DNA of 32,996 nucleotides from an uncultured Colwellia sp. (lineage in GTDB: Bacteria; Pseudomonadota; Gammaproteobacteria; Enterobacterales; Alteromonadaceae). Position 1 is the stretch's first letter, and every line of letters begins with the position of its first letter. Made by a program: the position numbers and the translations under genes. Of this stretch, positions 1-6,965 are shown one piece after another. Under the pieces are notes generated by a model, which saw only the letters and a list, made by a program, of their open reading frames with translations, made no database searches and was not told where the DNA came from. Where the stretch lies: the NCBI GenBank assembly GCA_913063325.1, contig CAJXYE010000057.1, positions 1 to 32,996 on the forward strand, read 5' to 3'.

Positions 1-267
1 GCATTACATAGTCGCTACCTAACTTACGTTAAGTAACTATATTTATTTGCATGAACATCATTCATTAAGCGTTTTTTTGTTCTTCCGAAGAAGAACTATG
101 TAAAACAACAGTAATGTGAGTGCTCACACAAATTGCATGATAACTAATTGTTAAAGAAAAGGCCTCTATTGAAACCTAGATGAGAGTCGCATTCGCTCTT
201 CATCTGAGCTGAAAACCGTGTGGTTAATCAGTGTTGCTCGTTGCTGTTGCCCCGAAGCAGGATGCGT
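1..267 (-). promoter_or_regulatory. 16S rRNA operon leader (rRNA genes lie left of the window)
   Basis: Read on the minus strand, this stretch has the layout of a gammaproteobacterial 16S leader. It starts just after a strong promoter with a GC-rich discriminator, and then passes a boxA-like element at 147-160 and several hairpins. The hairpins include arms at 79-85/90-96 with a CGAA loop, and a TGTGAG/CTCACA pair at 115-128. No mature 16S sequence is seen, so the 16S gene should begin just left of position 1. The assignment comes from the layout and from resemblance to known leaders. Confidence 0.8.
147..160 (-). promoter_or_regulatory. boxA-like antitermination element
   Basis: On the minus strand this reads TTTTCTTTAACAAT, close to the rRNA boxA core TGCTCTTTAACAA. 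NusB/NusE bind boxA to protect rRNA transcription from Rho. Its place, about 110 nt after the proximal promoter and upstream of the expected 16S start, fits a leader boxA. Confidence 0.65.
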
Positions 268-295
268 ATCATACGCTTCCGAGTTTTGATGTCAA
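268..295 (-). promoter_or_regulatory. rRNA operon promoter, proximal
   Basis: On the minus strand there is a consensus -35 TTGACA (290-295), a 16-bp spacer and a -10 TATGAT (268-273), followed by a GC-containing discriminator. The DNA upstream (about 298-335) is very AT-rich, like an UP element. This combination is typical of strong stable-RNA promoters controlled by growth rate and ppGpp. Confidence 0.8.
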
Positions 296-431
296 CGTTT
301 ATTTTAAGTTATTTTGAAATACTTTAAAAAGACACGTTAAGTTAACTGACTCACTTAAAAATGTAAGAGATAACTTATCAAAACAGCTCGTTGATGATTC
401 AATTTGCGTGAACCCCTTGGAACTGGAGCGC

Positions 432-459
432 ATTGTAGAGAATTTTATAATTAGGTCAA
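432..459 (-). promoter_or_regulatory. rRNA operon promoter, distal
   Basis: This is a second minus-strand promoter with -35 TTGACC (454-459), a 16-bp spacer and -10 TACAAT (432-437), followed by GCGCTCC. The upstream flank (461-490) is A/T-tract rich, like an UP element. Spacer length and discriminator type match the proximal promoter 164 bp downstream, so the two look like tandem promoters of one rRNA operon. Confidence 0.7.
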
Positions 460-702
460 CTCTTTTTTACTTTATATTTGAATTAAAACGTCTATGCTCA
501 CCTTTCGTACAGTGCTTGTATATGTTTTTTTCGATACGCTCAATACTTCATCATATTTAATATCTCTATATCAACCTATTGATTTTTATCTTCATCACTT
601 TGCAAATACTAAAATGCGCTAATACTGGTTTTATTAGCCGTCTATGTTATTTTTACTAGCACTTGCCATTCAATTAAATTGCAGTATTGCAATAGGTGCT
701 AT

Positions 703-1242
703 ATGAGTATAACTAACATACGTCCTTATAAAGGTATTCTCCCCTCCCTTGGTTCAGATATCTATATTGATAATTCTGCAGTCCTAGTCGGAGATATAAC
801 TTTATCTGCTGATGTCAGTATTTGGCCGCTAGTTGCAGCCCGTGGTGATGTAAATACAATCACCATTGGTGCCAGAACAAATATACAAGATGGTAGTGTT
901 TTGCACGTCACTCGAAAAAGCCCAAGTAACCCACAAGGAAACCCATTAATCATTGGAGAAGATGTCACTGTTGGTCATAAGTGCATGCTGCATGGCTGTC
1001 AGCTTGGTAACCGCATACTTGTAGGTATGGGGGCAATCATTATGGATGGTGTTGTTGTTGAAGATGACGTTTTTATTGGGGCAGGCAGTGTAGTACCACC
1101 AAACAAAACCCTTGTTAGCGGTTACTTATATGTCGGTAACCCTGTGAAACAAGTTAGACCTTTAAAAGACAGTGAGGCTGCCTTTCTTAAACAATCCGCA
1201 ATAAACTATGTGGAGCTAAAAAACGATTACCTTAGTGAGTAA
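703..1242 (+). CDS. yrdA: Gamma-class carbonic anhydrase-like hexapeptide-repeat protein YrdA
   Basis: This is a left-handed beta-helix protein of the gamma carbonic anhydrase-like family, 179 aa, expected to be a cytoplasmic trimer. The central part is a run of hexapeptide repeats. It keeps the zinc-ligand pattern in LHVTRKS and in VGHKCMLHGC, and the family segments RGDVN, IGARTNIQDGS and SGYLYVGNPVKQVRPL. It is very close to E. coli YrdA along its length. The ATG at 703 is chosen because AGGT lies about 7 nt before it; a TTG at 679 would add eight residues absent from relatives. The gene diverges from the rRNA promoters and converges with yrdB, as at the E. coli rrnD-yrdA-yrdB-aroE locus. 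Actual carbonic anhydrase activity in this subfamily is uncertain. Confidence 0.93.
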   Translation: MSITNIRPYKGILPSLGSDIYIDNSAVLVGDITLSADVSIWPLVAARGDVNTITIGARTNIQDGSVLHVTRKSPSNPQGNPLIIGEDVTVGHKCMLHGCQLGNRILVGMGAIIMDGVVVEDDVFIGAGSVVPPNKTLVSGYLYVGNPVKQVRPLKDSEAAFLKQSAINYVELKNDYLSE

Positions 1243-1263
1243 TTATCTATGTAAAGATGTAGA

Positions 1264-1497
1264 TTAGCGCATTTGTATGTGAATAGTACTTCCCTCTGGC
1301 TCATTTTTCTCGAGCCAGAGTTCAACTATTTCTTCGAGATCAAACTTTGTGCAAGTATCAATTTCACCTAACAGCTTTAATTGCATCGAGTGGAAATAAA
1401 CAGTGATTACCTGCCCTGACAACAAAGCAGTAAAGCACCATGCATCTTGTACCTTGTCAAAAATTAAGTCGTCATTAAATAAAACAGCTTGGTTCAT
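1264..1497 (-). CDS. yrdB: DUF1488 family small protein (YrdB-like)
   Basis: This 77-aa protein starts MNQAVLFND, as E. coli YrdB starts MNQAIQF, and has the same overall DUF1488 layout: an N-terminal strand pair, a central CFTALLSGQVITVYF core and an acidic C-terminal helix. No enzymatic motif, signal peptide or membrane segment is seen, and the family's function is unknown. The start has a strong Shine-Dalgarno (AAGGAGA) that overlaps the end of aroE, 11 nt downstream of the aroE stop. It is therefore most likely translated from the aroE transcript. Its place between aroE and yrdA matches E. coli and supports the call more than the modest sequence similarity does. Confidence 0.85.
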   Translation of the reverse strand: MNQAVLFNDDLIFDKVQDAWCFTALLSGQVITVYFHSMQLKLLGEIDTCTKFDLEEIVELWLEKNEPEGSTIHIQMR

Positions 1498-1508
1498 TAC
1501 AATTCTCC

Positions 1509-2342
1509 TTATTCGTTTTCAAAGGATGCTCTAAGTTCATCAATCACAGGTAGTGTTTCTGGAGAAACACCTCGCCATATTGAGAAGCTCACGGCAGCTT
1601 GTCCAACTAACATACCTAGACCATCTATAATCTTTGCTGCGCCCTGATTTTTTGCCCACTTAAGAAAAGGTGTTTCATCATTCCCATAAACCATGTCATA
1701 ACAAGTCACTGTATTATTGATAACTGTCTCAGAAATAGCAGGTAATCCACCTGAAAGACTTGCTGAAGTTGCGTTAATAATTAAATCAAACTGTTTATCT
1801 GCAACATCTAAAAAGCTAGAGGCTGTAACCCGGCTATCCGCAAAGTGCTGACAAAGCAGCTCAGCTTTACTTTGTGTTCTATTTGCTACTGTAATTGAAT
1901 CTGGATTTTGTGCTAACAAAGGTAACAACACCCCTTTTGCTGCACCACCAGCACCTAGCAGTAATATTTTACTCTTATTTAAGCTTACTTTATTACGAAT
2001 TAAGTCCTGAACCAAACCTTCACCATCAGTATTATCACCAAAAACCTTACCATTCTTGAACGTTAGCGTGTTAACGGCACCAGCTAATCTTGCACGTTCA
2101 GATAACTCATCTGCTAAAGCTAAGGCTTGCTCCTTAAATGGCACAGTGATGTTTGCCCCTCTTCCTTCTTGCTTAATAAATGCTGTTACCGCATTAGAGA
2201 AATCATCTAAAGCTATCAGCTTCTTTTGGTAATCTATATTTTGGTTTGTTTGTTTAGCAAAGGCATGGTGGATAAAAGGAGAGCGAGAGTGCTCAATTGG
2301 ATTTCCAAAAACACGGTATTGGTCTGGGTTCTTTGGTGTCAT
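1509..2342 (-). CDS. aroE: Shikimate dehydrogenase (NADP+)
   Basis: AroE reduces 3-dehydroshikimate to shikimate with NADPH, the fourth step of the aromatic amino acid pathway, in the cytoplasm. The 277-aa product is normal length. The substrate domain has NPIEHSRSPFIH (residues 14-25) and NITVPFK with the catalytic Lys70. The catalytic Asp106 is in GDNTDGEG. The Rossmann domain has GAGGAAKG (130-137), and NRT (154-156) marks NADP specificity. Downstream is GLGMLVGQAA, also typical. No clear Shine-Dalgarno precedes the ATG, but the start aligns with E. coli AroE. A terminator at 2404-2441 separates it from ompW upstream, so its promoter should lie in 2343-2403, where no strong consensus is visible. 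Confidence 0.97.
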   Translation of the reverse strand: MTPKNPDQYRVFGNPIEHSRSPFIHHAFAKQTNQNIDYQKKLIALDDFSNAVTAFIKQEGRGANITVPFKEQALALADELSERARLAGAVNTLTFKNGKVFGDNTDGEGLVQDLIRNKVSLNKSKILLLGAGGAAKGVLLPLLAQNPDSITVANRTQSKAELLCQHFADSRVTASSFLDVADKQFDLIINATSASLSGGLPAISETVINNTVTCYDMVYGNDETPFLKWAKNQGAAKIIDGLGMLVGQAAVSFSIWRGVSPETLPVIDELRASFENE

Positions 2343-2403
2343 AGTTATTACAAAAAGTTAACGTATAGCTACAGCCTAACTGAATCACCAATTAATAAAA
2401 ACA

Positions 2404-2441
2404 AAAAAGCAGTAACTCTTTAGAATAAGTTACTGCTTTTT
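2404..2441 (-). terminator. Rho-independent terminator after ompW
   Basis: Perfect 14-bp arms (2404-2417 and 2428-2441) enclose a 10-nt loop and have A/T runs at their outer ends, so the minus-strand transcript ends the stem in a U run. It lies 26 nt past the ompW stop and should keep ompW transcription out of aroE. The symmetry could also stop plus-strand transcripts. Confidence 0.85.
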
Positions 2442-2466
2442 GTTTTGGATAACTAAAAACTAATTT

Positions 2467-3138
2467 TTAAAATTTATAACCCAGCATAATTGAGTAAACC
2501 ATAGGGTCTACACCGATACTTGCACTACCAATGTTATCCCCTGCAACATCAAATGAGGCATCTGAGTTAATATCAATGTAGCGAACTGATGCATTTACAT
2601 GCCACTTATTATTAATATGATAGTCTGCCCCTACTTGAACTGAATAACCAAAAGATCCATCTAACTCTAAGTTACTTAAACCTAACTCTGTTGCAGCATC
2701 TGAAAACTCTTCGTCAAAAAAGATAGTGTAATTTAAGCCAACACCAACATATGGCTTCAATGCTGTACCTGTATCAAAATAGTACAAGGCGCTAAGTGTT
2801 GGTGGCAAGTGACTTACTTCAGCTAACTTTGCCCCGTCAACACCCAATACGCCACTAAGATCTTGAATTGTTACATCATGAGTAAATGGAGTTGCAGCAA
2901 GTAATTCTATCGCCCAGTTACTATCAAAGAAATAGACAAGGTTTAAACCTAACTGTGTATTGTCATCAACCGTTAGAGTCATAGTTGAATCATCGCCCCC
3001 TAAAAGGATTGATGATTTACCTGTATCAGGTGCAACCATAGTTAAACCACCACGAACTAAGATATCGCCAGCTTGATTAGCCAATACAGCTGTAGGAATG
3101 GTTGATAATAATGCAAATGCTAATAATGTTTTTTTCAT
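2467..3138 (-). CDS. ompW: OmpW family outer-membrane beta-barrel protein
   Basis: This 223-aa precursor has a Sec signal peptide (KK, hydrophobic core, cleavage near VLA-N at residue 20/21). It is followed by an eight-strand-type OmpW barrel: the N-terminal GDILVRGGLTMVAP segment, alternating strands such as WAIELLAATPF, LKPYVGVGLNYT and WHVNASVRYIDI, and a terminal Phe (MLGYKF) recognised by the BAM complex. OmpW proteins are small channels for hydrophobic compounds and are often induced by anaerobiosis, salt or iron stress. It is transcribed alone: a terminator follows, and an FNR-type promoter region precedes it. The Shine-Dalgarno AAGGA lies 8 nt before the ATG. It is not part of the E. 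coli order here and appears inserted between tsaC and aroE. Confidence 0.93.
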   Translation of the reverse strand: MKKTLLAFALLSTIPTAVLANQAGDILVRGGLTMVAPDTGKSSILLGGDDSTMTLTVDDNTQLGLNLVYFFDSNWAIELLAATPFTHDVTIQDLSGVLGVDGAKLAEVSHLPPTLSALYYFDTGTALKPYVGVGLNYTIFFDEEFSDAATELGLSNLELDGSFGYSVQVGADYHINNKWHVNASVRYIDINSDASFDVAGDNIGSASIGVDPMVYSIMLGYKF

Positions 3139-3166
3139 GATTTTTATCCTTAAAATAATTGTGGAT

Positions 3167-3207
3167 ATGATAATCCTGTTACTGTAAGAAAACTTGATCT
3201 AGCACAA
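3167..3207 (-). promoter_or_regulatory. ompW promoter with proximal FNR/CRP-type site
   Basis: On the minus strand, TTGTGCTAGATCAA (3194-3207) has one perfect FNR half-site (ATCAA) and one degenerate half. A -10 candidate TATCAT (3167-3172) lies such that the site centre falls about 41 nt upstream of the expected start near 3160. This is class II activator geometry. No good -35 is present, as expected for an activated promoter. The 5' UTR would be about 22 nt and carry the Shine-Dalgarno. Confidence 0.55.
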
Positions 3208-3243
3208 GATTTTCTAGCTGAGTAATTACTTTAATTTCACAAT

Positions 3244-3257
3244 TTGATATAGATCAA
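3244..3257 (-). promoter_or_regulatory. Perfect FNR box upstream of ompW
   Basis: TTGATATAGATCAA matches the FNR consensus TTGAT-N4-ATCAA at all ten defined positions. Its centre is about 112 nt before the ompW ATG and about 90 nt before the inferred transcription start. ompW is the only gene it can serve in the downstream direction, since tsaC upstream points the same way. FNR control of ompW is known in enterobacteria; here it is inferred from the site. Confidence 0.65.
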
Positions 3258-3363
3258 TATTTATGGGGTGGGAATTGAAAACGAAGTATATAAAACAGTA
3301 GCTTAGTGATAATAATCATTAAAGTATTGATTTAAGAGTATCACTCATTTATGCCATTGTATT

Positions 3364-3936
3364 TTAGGCTCTTAAGATCTTACTGGTAATTCCATCAATA
3401 ATTGTCGAGGGACTTTTTTTACCTAAGGTAGCAGTCTTTATTAGATAATCTAATTGAGTCGGAAATTGCTGGATTACACTTTGCCATGTAGTTGCTGCCG
3501 GCTGACCAGAAAGGTTGGCACTGGTAGAAATAATAGCCTTTCCTGTTTTTCTACATAAGGTAATAACATCGGGATGTTGAGTAATTCTAACCGCTATGGT
3601 TTTATACACACCTGATAATAAAGGGGAAATATTTTTATTTATCGGTAAAACTTGAGTTATAGCTCCTGGCCAGCGAGATAATATCTGAACCTTTTGCTGT
3701 TCAGATATTGCTGACTCATCAATGTACGGTTGTAATTGACTATAATCGCTAGCTAAAAGGATAAAACCTTTATCCGCTGAGCGTTTTTTAAGACTCAACA
3801 ATCTTTCAATTGCTGAGTTGTTGTCGGGATCACAGCCCAAACCAAATACGGCTTCTGTTGGGTATGCAATTATGCCACCCTCTGCAAAAGTTTGTGCCGC
3901 TGCTTCAATCACGGCGCACGGTGTTAAACCCGACAA
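3364..3936 (-). CDS. tsaC: Threonylcarbamoyl-AMP synthase
   Basis: TsaC (YrdC/RimN) makes threonylcarbamoyl-AMP from Thr, bicarbonate and ATP for the t6A37 modification of ANN-decoding tRNAs. The 190-aa product equals the E. coli length. It has the family landmarks [18 protein letters not shown] (residues 20-37), [32 protein letters not shown] and [11 protein letters not shown]. The likely start is TTG, 5 nt after the purE stop and without a clear Shine-Dalgarno, which suggests translational coupling to purE; no in-frame ATG or GTG lies nearby. Aligning the first residues with E. coli TsaC supports this start. In E. coli tsaC sits directly between aroE and yrdD; here ompW and purE intervene. 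Confidence 0.94.
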   Translation of the reverse strand: MSGLTPCAVIEAAAQTFAEGGIIAYPTEAVFGLGCDPDNNSAIERLLSLKKRSADKGFILLASDYSQLQPYIDESAISEQQKVQILSRWPGAITQVLPINKNISPLLSGVYKTIAVRITQHPDVITLCRKTGKAIISTSANLSGQPAATTWQSVIQQFPTQLDYLIKTATLGKKSPSTIIDGITSKILRA

Positions 3937-3941
3937 ATTGA

Positions 3942-4445
3942 CTAACTCAATTTTGCTTGCATAGCTTCATCTTTTGCCAACAACGCTTTAGCATTGGCAA
4001 CACGCTCAGCTTTTACTTTATCAGCGATAGACTGATCAGCAACACCTAAAATCTGAGCAGCTAAATAACCAGCATTCTTAGCACCTGCTTTACCTATAGC
4101 AACAGTAGCAACCGGAATACCGCCAGGCATCATAACTGTTGATAATAAGGCATCATGACCTTGTAATGGGCCATTATCTACAGGAACACCAATTACAGGA
4201 CGAGTAGTCATACCTGCAACAGCGCCAGCCAAATGAGCAGCTAGACCAGCGGCACAAATAAATACTTTACAGCCACGCTCTTCTGCATCTTTTACATATG
4301 CTTTAGCTGCTTCAGGAGTTCTATGAGCTGAACGAACGCGCACTTCATGCTCAATTCCAAATGTTTTTAGAATAGTGATAGTAGATTGCATTACAGGTAG
4401 GTCTGAATCAGATCCCATTAAAATGGCAACAAAAGTTGATGTCAT
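3942..4445 (-). CDS. purE: PurE-family N5-CAIR mutase / AIR carboxylase
   Basis: PurE proteins act at the carboxylation step of de novo purine synthesis, converting N5-CAIR to CAIR (class I). This 167-aa protein has the nucleotide-binding MGSDSD (residues 10-15), the SAHRTP loop (39-44) and the C-terminal [16 protein letters not shown] region. The usual AGGAAHLPG loop is instead AGLAAHLAG (66-74), and the next loop reads [14 protein letters not shown], so it belongs to a divergent clade. No purK is adjacent, although purEK pairs are the common arrangement. The ATG at 4445 is preceded by a purine-rich GAGAGA; an ATG at 4457 would add four residues. A -10-like TATAAT lies at 4491-4496 on the minus strand. 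tsaC follows after 5 nt. Confidence 0.9.
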   Translation of the reverse strand: MTSTFVAILMGSDSDLPVMQSTITILKTFGIEHEVRVRSAHRTPEAAKAYVKDAEERGCKVFICAAGLAAHLAGAVAGMTTRPVIGVPVDNGPLQGHDALLSTVMMPGGIPVATVAIGKAGAKNAGYLAAQILGVADQSIADKVKAERVANAKALLAKDEAMQAKLS

Positions 4446-4535
4446 AATATCTCTCATTAATTAAAGGTTAAAGTTTAGGTTTTCAAATTAATTATAATTA
4501 AGTTACTTCTCTACAAGATCCTATTTACGACTGAA

Positions 4536-5111
4536 TTATAGAGGTTTACTTTTATAGCTGCATTTTTTTTGCGGACAACTTAATATGTCACCGTTAGCCA
4601 TGGTGCGTTTAATAAGTATTGGCCATTGGCACTCAGGACAGACTTCAGCTATGGGTTCATTATTTAATACGTATTTACATTTTGGATACTGATCACAAGA
4701 ATAAAAAGTTTTTCCGAAACGGTTAGATTTCTCTTTTAGTTGCCCTTTTTTACCTTTGCTTTGACACGAAGGACAAGCAATATCAGTATCTTCATGCTTT
4801 TGACTTTCTTCAATATGGTGACAGTCTGGATAATTTGTACAGCCAATAAACATGCCATAACGACCTTGTTTAACCGCTAAATGGTGTCCACACAAGGGGC
4901 ACTCTGTACCAGGAAGTACTGTATCCTCAACCCGTTCATGCTCTACTACAGCACGAGTATATTGACAGTTTGGATAATTTTCACAACCCAAGAAAGGACC
5001 TGATTTGCCATGTTTTATGGCCAGTTCAGAGCCACACTCGGGACACACTTGATAAGCTTTTTCTAAGGCATGTTCATGATGAGAGAATAAAGGCTTATCA
5101 GATTCAGACAT
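4536..5111 (-). CDS. yrdD: Topoisomerase-type zinc-ribbon protein (YrdD-like)
   Basis: This 191-aa protein is built from four Cys4 zinc ribbons like those at the C-terminus of topoisomerase I: CPECGSEL with CENYPNC, CPLCGHHL with CTNYPDC, CPSCQSKG with CDQYPKC, and CPECQWPI with CPQKKC. It has no topoisomerase catalytic domain, so it is probably a stand-alone DNA- or RNA-binding zinc protein, as E. coli YrdD is described. The ribbons fill residues of about 20-190 after a short polar N-terminus. The context is smg upstream and purE-tsaC downstream, matching E. coli apart from purE. The ATG has only a weak ribosome site. The function is unproven. Confidence 0.9.
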   Translation of the reverse strand: MSESDKPLFSHHEHALEKAYQVCPECGSELAIKHGKSGPFLGCENYPNCQYTRAVVEHERVEDTVLPGTECPLCGHHLAVKQGRYGMFIGCTNYPDCHHIEESQKHEDTDIACPSCQSKGKKGQLKEKSNRFGKTFYSCDQYPKCKYVLNNEPIAEVCPECQWPILIKRTMANGDILSCPQKKCSYKSKPL

Positions 5112-5194
5112 ATGCTAAATGGCTACAAAGTGTTTTTGGTAAAATAATGACGCTATTATGCCACAGTCCTTGTTTGAAGAATATGCTAGCAGAC

Positions 5195-5230
5195 AAGTGA
5201 CTTGTGATTAAGTGTAATTACAAGTCACTT
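5195..5230. repeat. Long intergenic inverted repeat between smg and yrdD
   Basis: The arms 5195-5210 and 5215-5230 pair over 16 positions with one mismatch (a G-U pair on the plus strand) around a 4-nt loop. The outer 11 bp are perfect. Neither strand continues into a T run, so it is not a classical terminator. It lies just past the smg stop, in the smg-yrdD gap. Confidence 0.7.
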
Positions 5231-5248
5231 ACTATATACGGCGGGAAA

Positions 5249-5722
5249 TTAATGTAATGGGCCCTCTTGTTCTTCAAAGATTAAATCTTCAAGCTGGGAA
5301 TAAGCAGACTCTTTACCTGGTACATTAAATAACACCATTAAAATGACCCACTTCAGATCATCCATAGAGAAGTATTTGGTATCAAGTTCCATCACTCTAT
5401 CAATAACCATTTCACGCGTAGTAAAATCAAGTACATTGACTTGCTCTAAAAATAGAATAAAACCACGGCTTGGCGTATCAAGTAACTGCATTTCTTCATC
5501 CGTATAGATACGTACTGACTTACTACCTACACGTGTAAGATATGGGTAAGCGTCTGTGTCTTGCAACGCAGTAAGTTTTTCCAACCAGTTTAATGCTTTA
5601 TATATTTCATCCTGATGAAAACCAGCGCGTGTTAACTCGTCGGTTAACAACTCATGATCTACCATAGCTTCTGCTTCATTTTGGATATACGTTTCAAAAA
5701 GATACATTAAGATATCAAACAT
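5249..5722 (-). CDS. smg: Smg protein (DUF494)
   Basis: This 157-aa protein has the same length as E. coli Smg and the family hallmarks: [14 protein letters not shown] at the start, an acidic [14 protein letters not shown] segment, [15 protein letters not shown], and [12 protein letters not shown] near the end. It is soluble and helical with no signal peptide. The biochemical role of the family is not established; its constant place beside dprA and topoisomerase-like zinc ribbons suggests a DNA-related role, which is inference only. A good Shine-Dalgarno (AAGGGG) precedes the ATG. It starts 18 nt after the dprA stop and is surely co-transcribed with it. Confidence 0.95.
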   Translation of the reverse strand: MFDILMYLFETYIQNEAEAMVDHELLTDELTRAGFHQDEIYKALNWLEKLTALQDTDAYPYLTRVGSKSVRIYTDEEMQLLDTPSRGFILFLEQVNVLDFTTREMVIDRVMELDTKYFSMDDLKWVILMVLFNVPGKESAYSQLEDLIFEEQEGPLH

Positions 5723-5740
5723 AATTAGCCCCTTATTACT

Positions 5741-6886
5741 TTATTTCGTTCTAATGTAGCCTCCAGGTACCGCAGATACCAGACCACTTAGCTCAAGCAT
5801 TGTTAACCGAGTTAACACTTCCTCTACGGGAAGTTCGCTCCGTGAAACTACTTTATCTACGGGAGTAATCTCAAATCCCACACTAGCCAACAATACATCG
5901 TTACACAAGCCTTTTTGAATTATTTCATTGTCTCCTTTAAGAATGTTGTGTTCAGTTGCTTTTAACAGCTGTTCATTACTCTTTAAGTGTAGACTAGGTT
6001 TATCTTCAAAAGCGAACTCATCTATTATATCGGCACATTCCTCAACAAGTTTAGCGCCTTGTTTAATTAACCAGTGACAACCTTTAGCTTGCTGATTTTC
6101 AATAGAACTTGGTACCGCAAACACATCTCTATTTTGTTCTAGTGCACAACGAGCGGTAATCAAAGAACCACTTTTTAATTCTGCTTCTACCACTAAAACA
6201 CCTAAGCTCAGCCCGCTAATAAGGCGGTTTCTTTTTGGGAAGTGCCCAGCCCTAGGTTGAGTACCAGGTAAGAATTCACTAATAATAGTTCCATTGGAGG
6301 CTATTATTTGCTGTGCTAAAGATAAATGTCTGGATGGATATACTTGGTCTAGTCCTGTCGCAACTACCGCGATTGTACTCGCTGGTTGACTTAGCGCACC
6401 TCGATGGGCAGCAGCATCAATGCCAAGTGCTAACCCGCTGGTGATAACAATGTTTTGTTGCGCGAGTTGCTGGCATAATGTGAATGCGGTTTCTCTTCCT
6501 CCAGCACTAGCAGAGCGACTACCAACAACAGCAATTTGAGGAGCATTGAGTAATGATATATTTCCCTGAACAAATAACACTAAAGGGGGGTCATAAATTT
6601 GCTTGAGTAATTGTGGGTAGTAAGCATTATCAAAACCAATAACCTTACTATTACATTTAGCACTTTCTGCTATTATTTGAGTTATTTTTTCCCAATCGGG
6701 GTGTTGGAAAGCATGAAGTTGTTTAACACTTAAACCGTTCGCTGAAGTAAGTACTGATGATTTGCCATTAGACGCAAAGAGTTCAGTTAGACCATAGGTT
6801 TCAACAAGCATTATTTTTTTATGGATGGCTAACCGAGGAATAAGCTTTAAGGCTAACCAGTATTCAATATTACTGTTATTAATCAT
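5741..6886 (-). CDS. dprA: DNA-processing protein DprA/Smf
   Basis: DprA binds single-stranded DNA and loads RecA during natural transformation. The 381-aa product has an N-terminal SAM-like region (about 1-75), then the Rossmann-like core with VVGSRSASAGGRETAF, ITSGLALGIDAAAHRGAL, ATGLDQVYP and the ssDNA-binding GHFPKRNRLISGLS. A C-terminal winged-helix domain is also present (about 310-381, with SRSELPVEEVLTRLTMLELSGLV). The ATG at 6886 is chosen because AAGGAGA lies upstream; the longer reading from TTG at 6910 would place that ribosome site inside the gene. Downstream is smg, upstream the TsaP-like LysM gene. Presence of dprA alone does not prove competence. Confidence 0.96.
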   Translation of the reverse strand: MINNSNIEYWLALKLIPRLAIHKKIMLVETYGLTELFASNGKSSVLTSANGLSVKQLHAFQHPDWEKITQIIAESAKCNSKVIGFDNAYYPQLLKQIYDPPLVLFVQGNISLLNAPQIAVVGSRSASAGGRETAFTLCQQLAQQNIVITSGLALGIDAAAHRGALSQPASTIAVVATGLDQVYPSRHLSLAQQIIASNGTIISEFLPGTQPRAGHFPKRNRLISGLSLGVLVVEAELKSGSLITARCALEQNRDVFAVPSSIENQQAKGCHWLIKQGAKLVEECADIIDEFAFEDKPSLHLKSNEQLLKATEHNILKGDNEIIQKGLCNDVLLASVGFEITPVDKVVSRSELPVEEVLTRLTMLELSGLVSAVPGGYIRTK

Positions 6887-6926
6887 GACTTGTCTTCTCC
6901 TTAAGAACAAGTAATAGGTTTTATTA

Positions 6927-6946
6927 TCCCTCTAATCGAAGAGGGA
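6927..6946 (-). terminator. Short hairpin between the LysM gene and dprA
   Basis: A 7-bp GC-containing stem (6927-6933/6940-6946) with a 6-nt loop follows the LysM gene stop by 19 nt. On the minus strand the trailing sequence is AT-rich but has no continuous T run, so it would be at best a weak attenuator before dprA. Confidence 0.35.
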
Positions 6947-6965
6947 GCATAAAATATTTAACAGT

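Noticed and set aside
1..267. A 16S rRNA gene within the window
   Set aside because: Only leader-type sequence is seen; none of the conserved 16S 5' text is present, so the gene must begin left of position 1.
663..690. Promoter for yrdA with TTGCCA and TATTGC
   Set aside because: Transcription would start almost at the ATG and remove the ribosome site.
3157..3165. DnaA-box-like sequence before ompW
   Set aside because: One mismatch from consensus, isolated and far from other origin signals.
5589..5602. CACGTG-containing palindrome in smg
   Set aside because: Only the inner six bases and one flanking pair fit; it does not match parS and is expected by chance.
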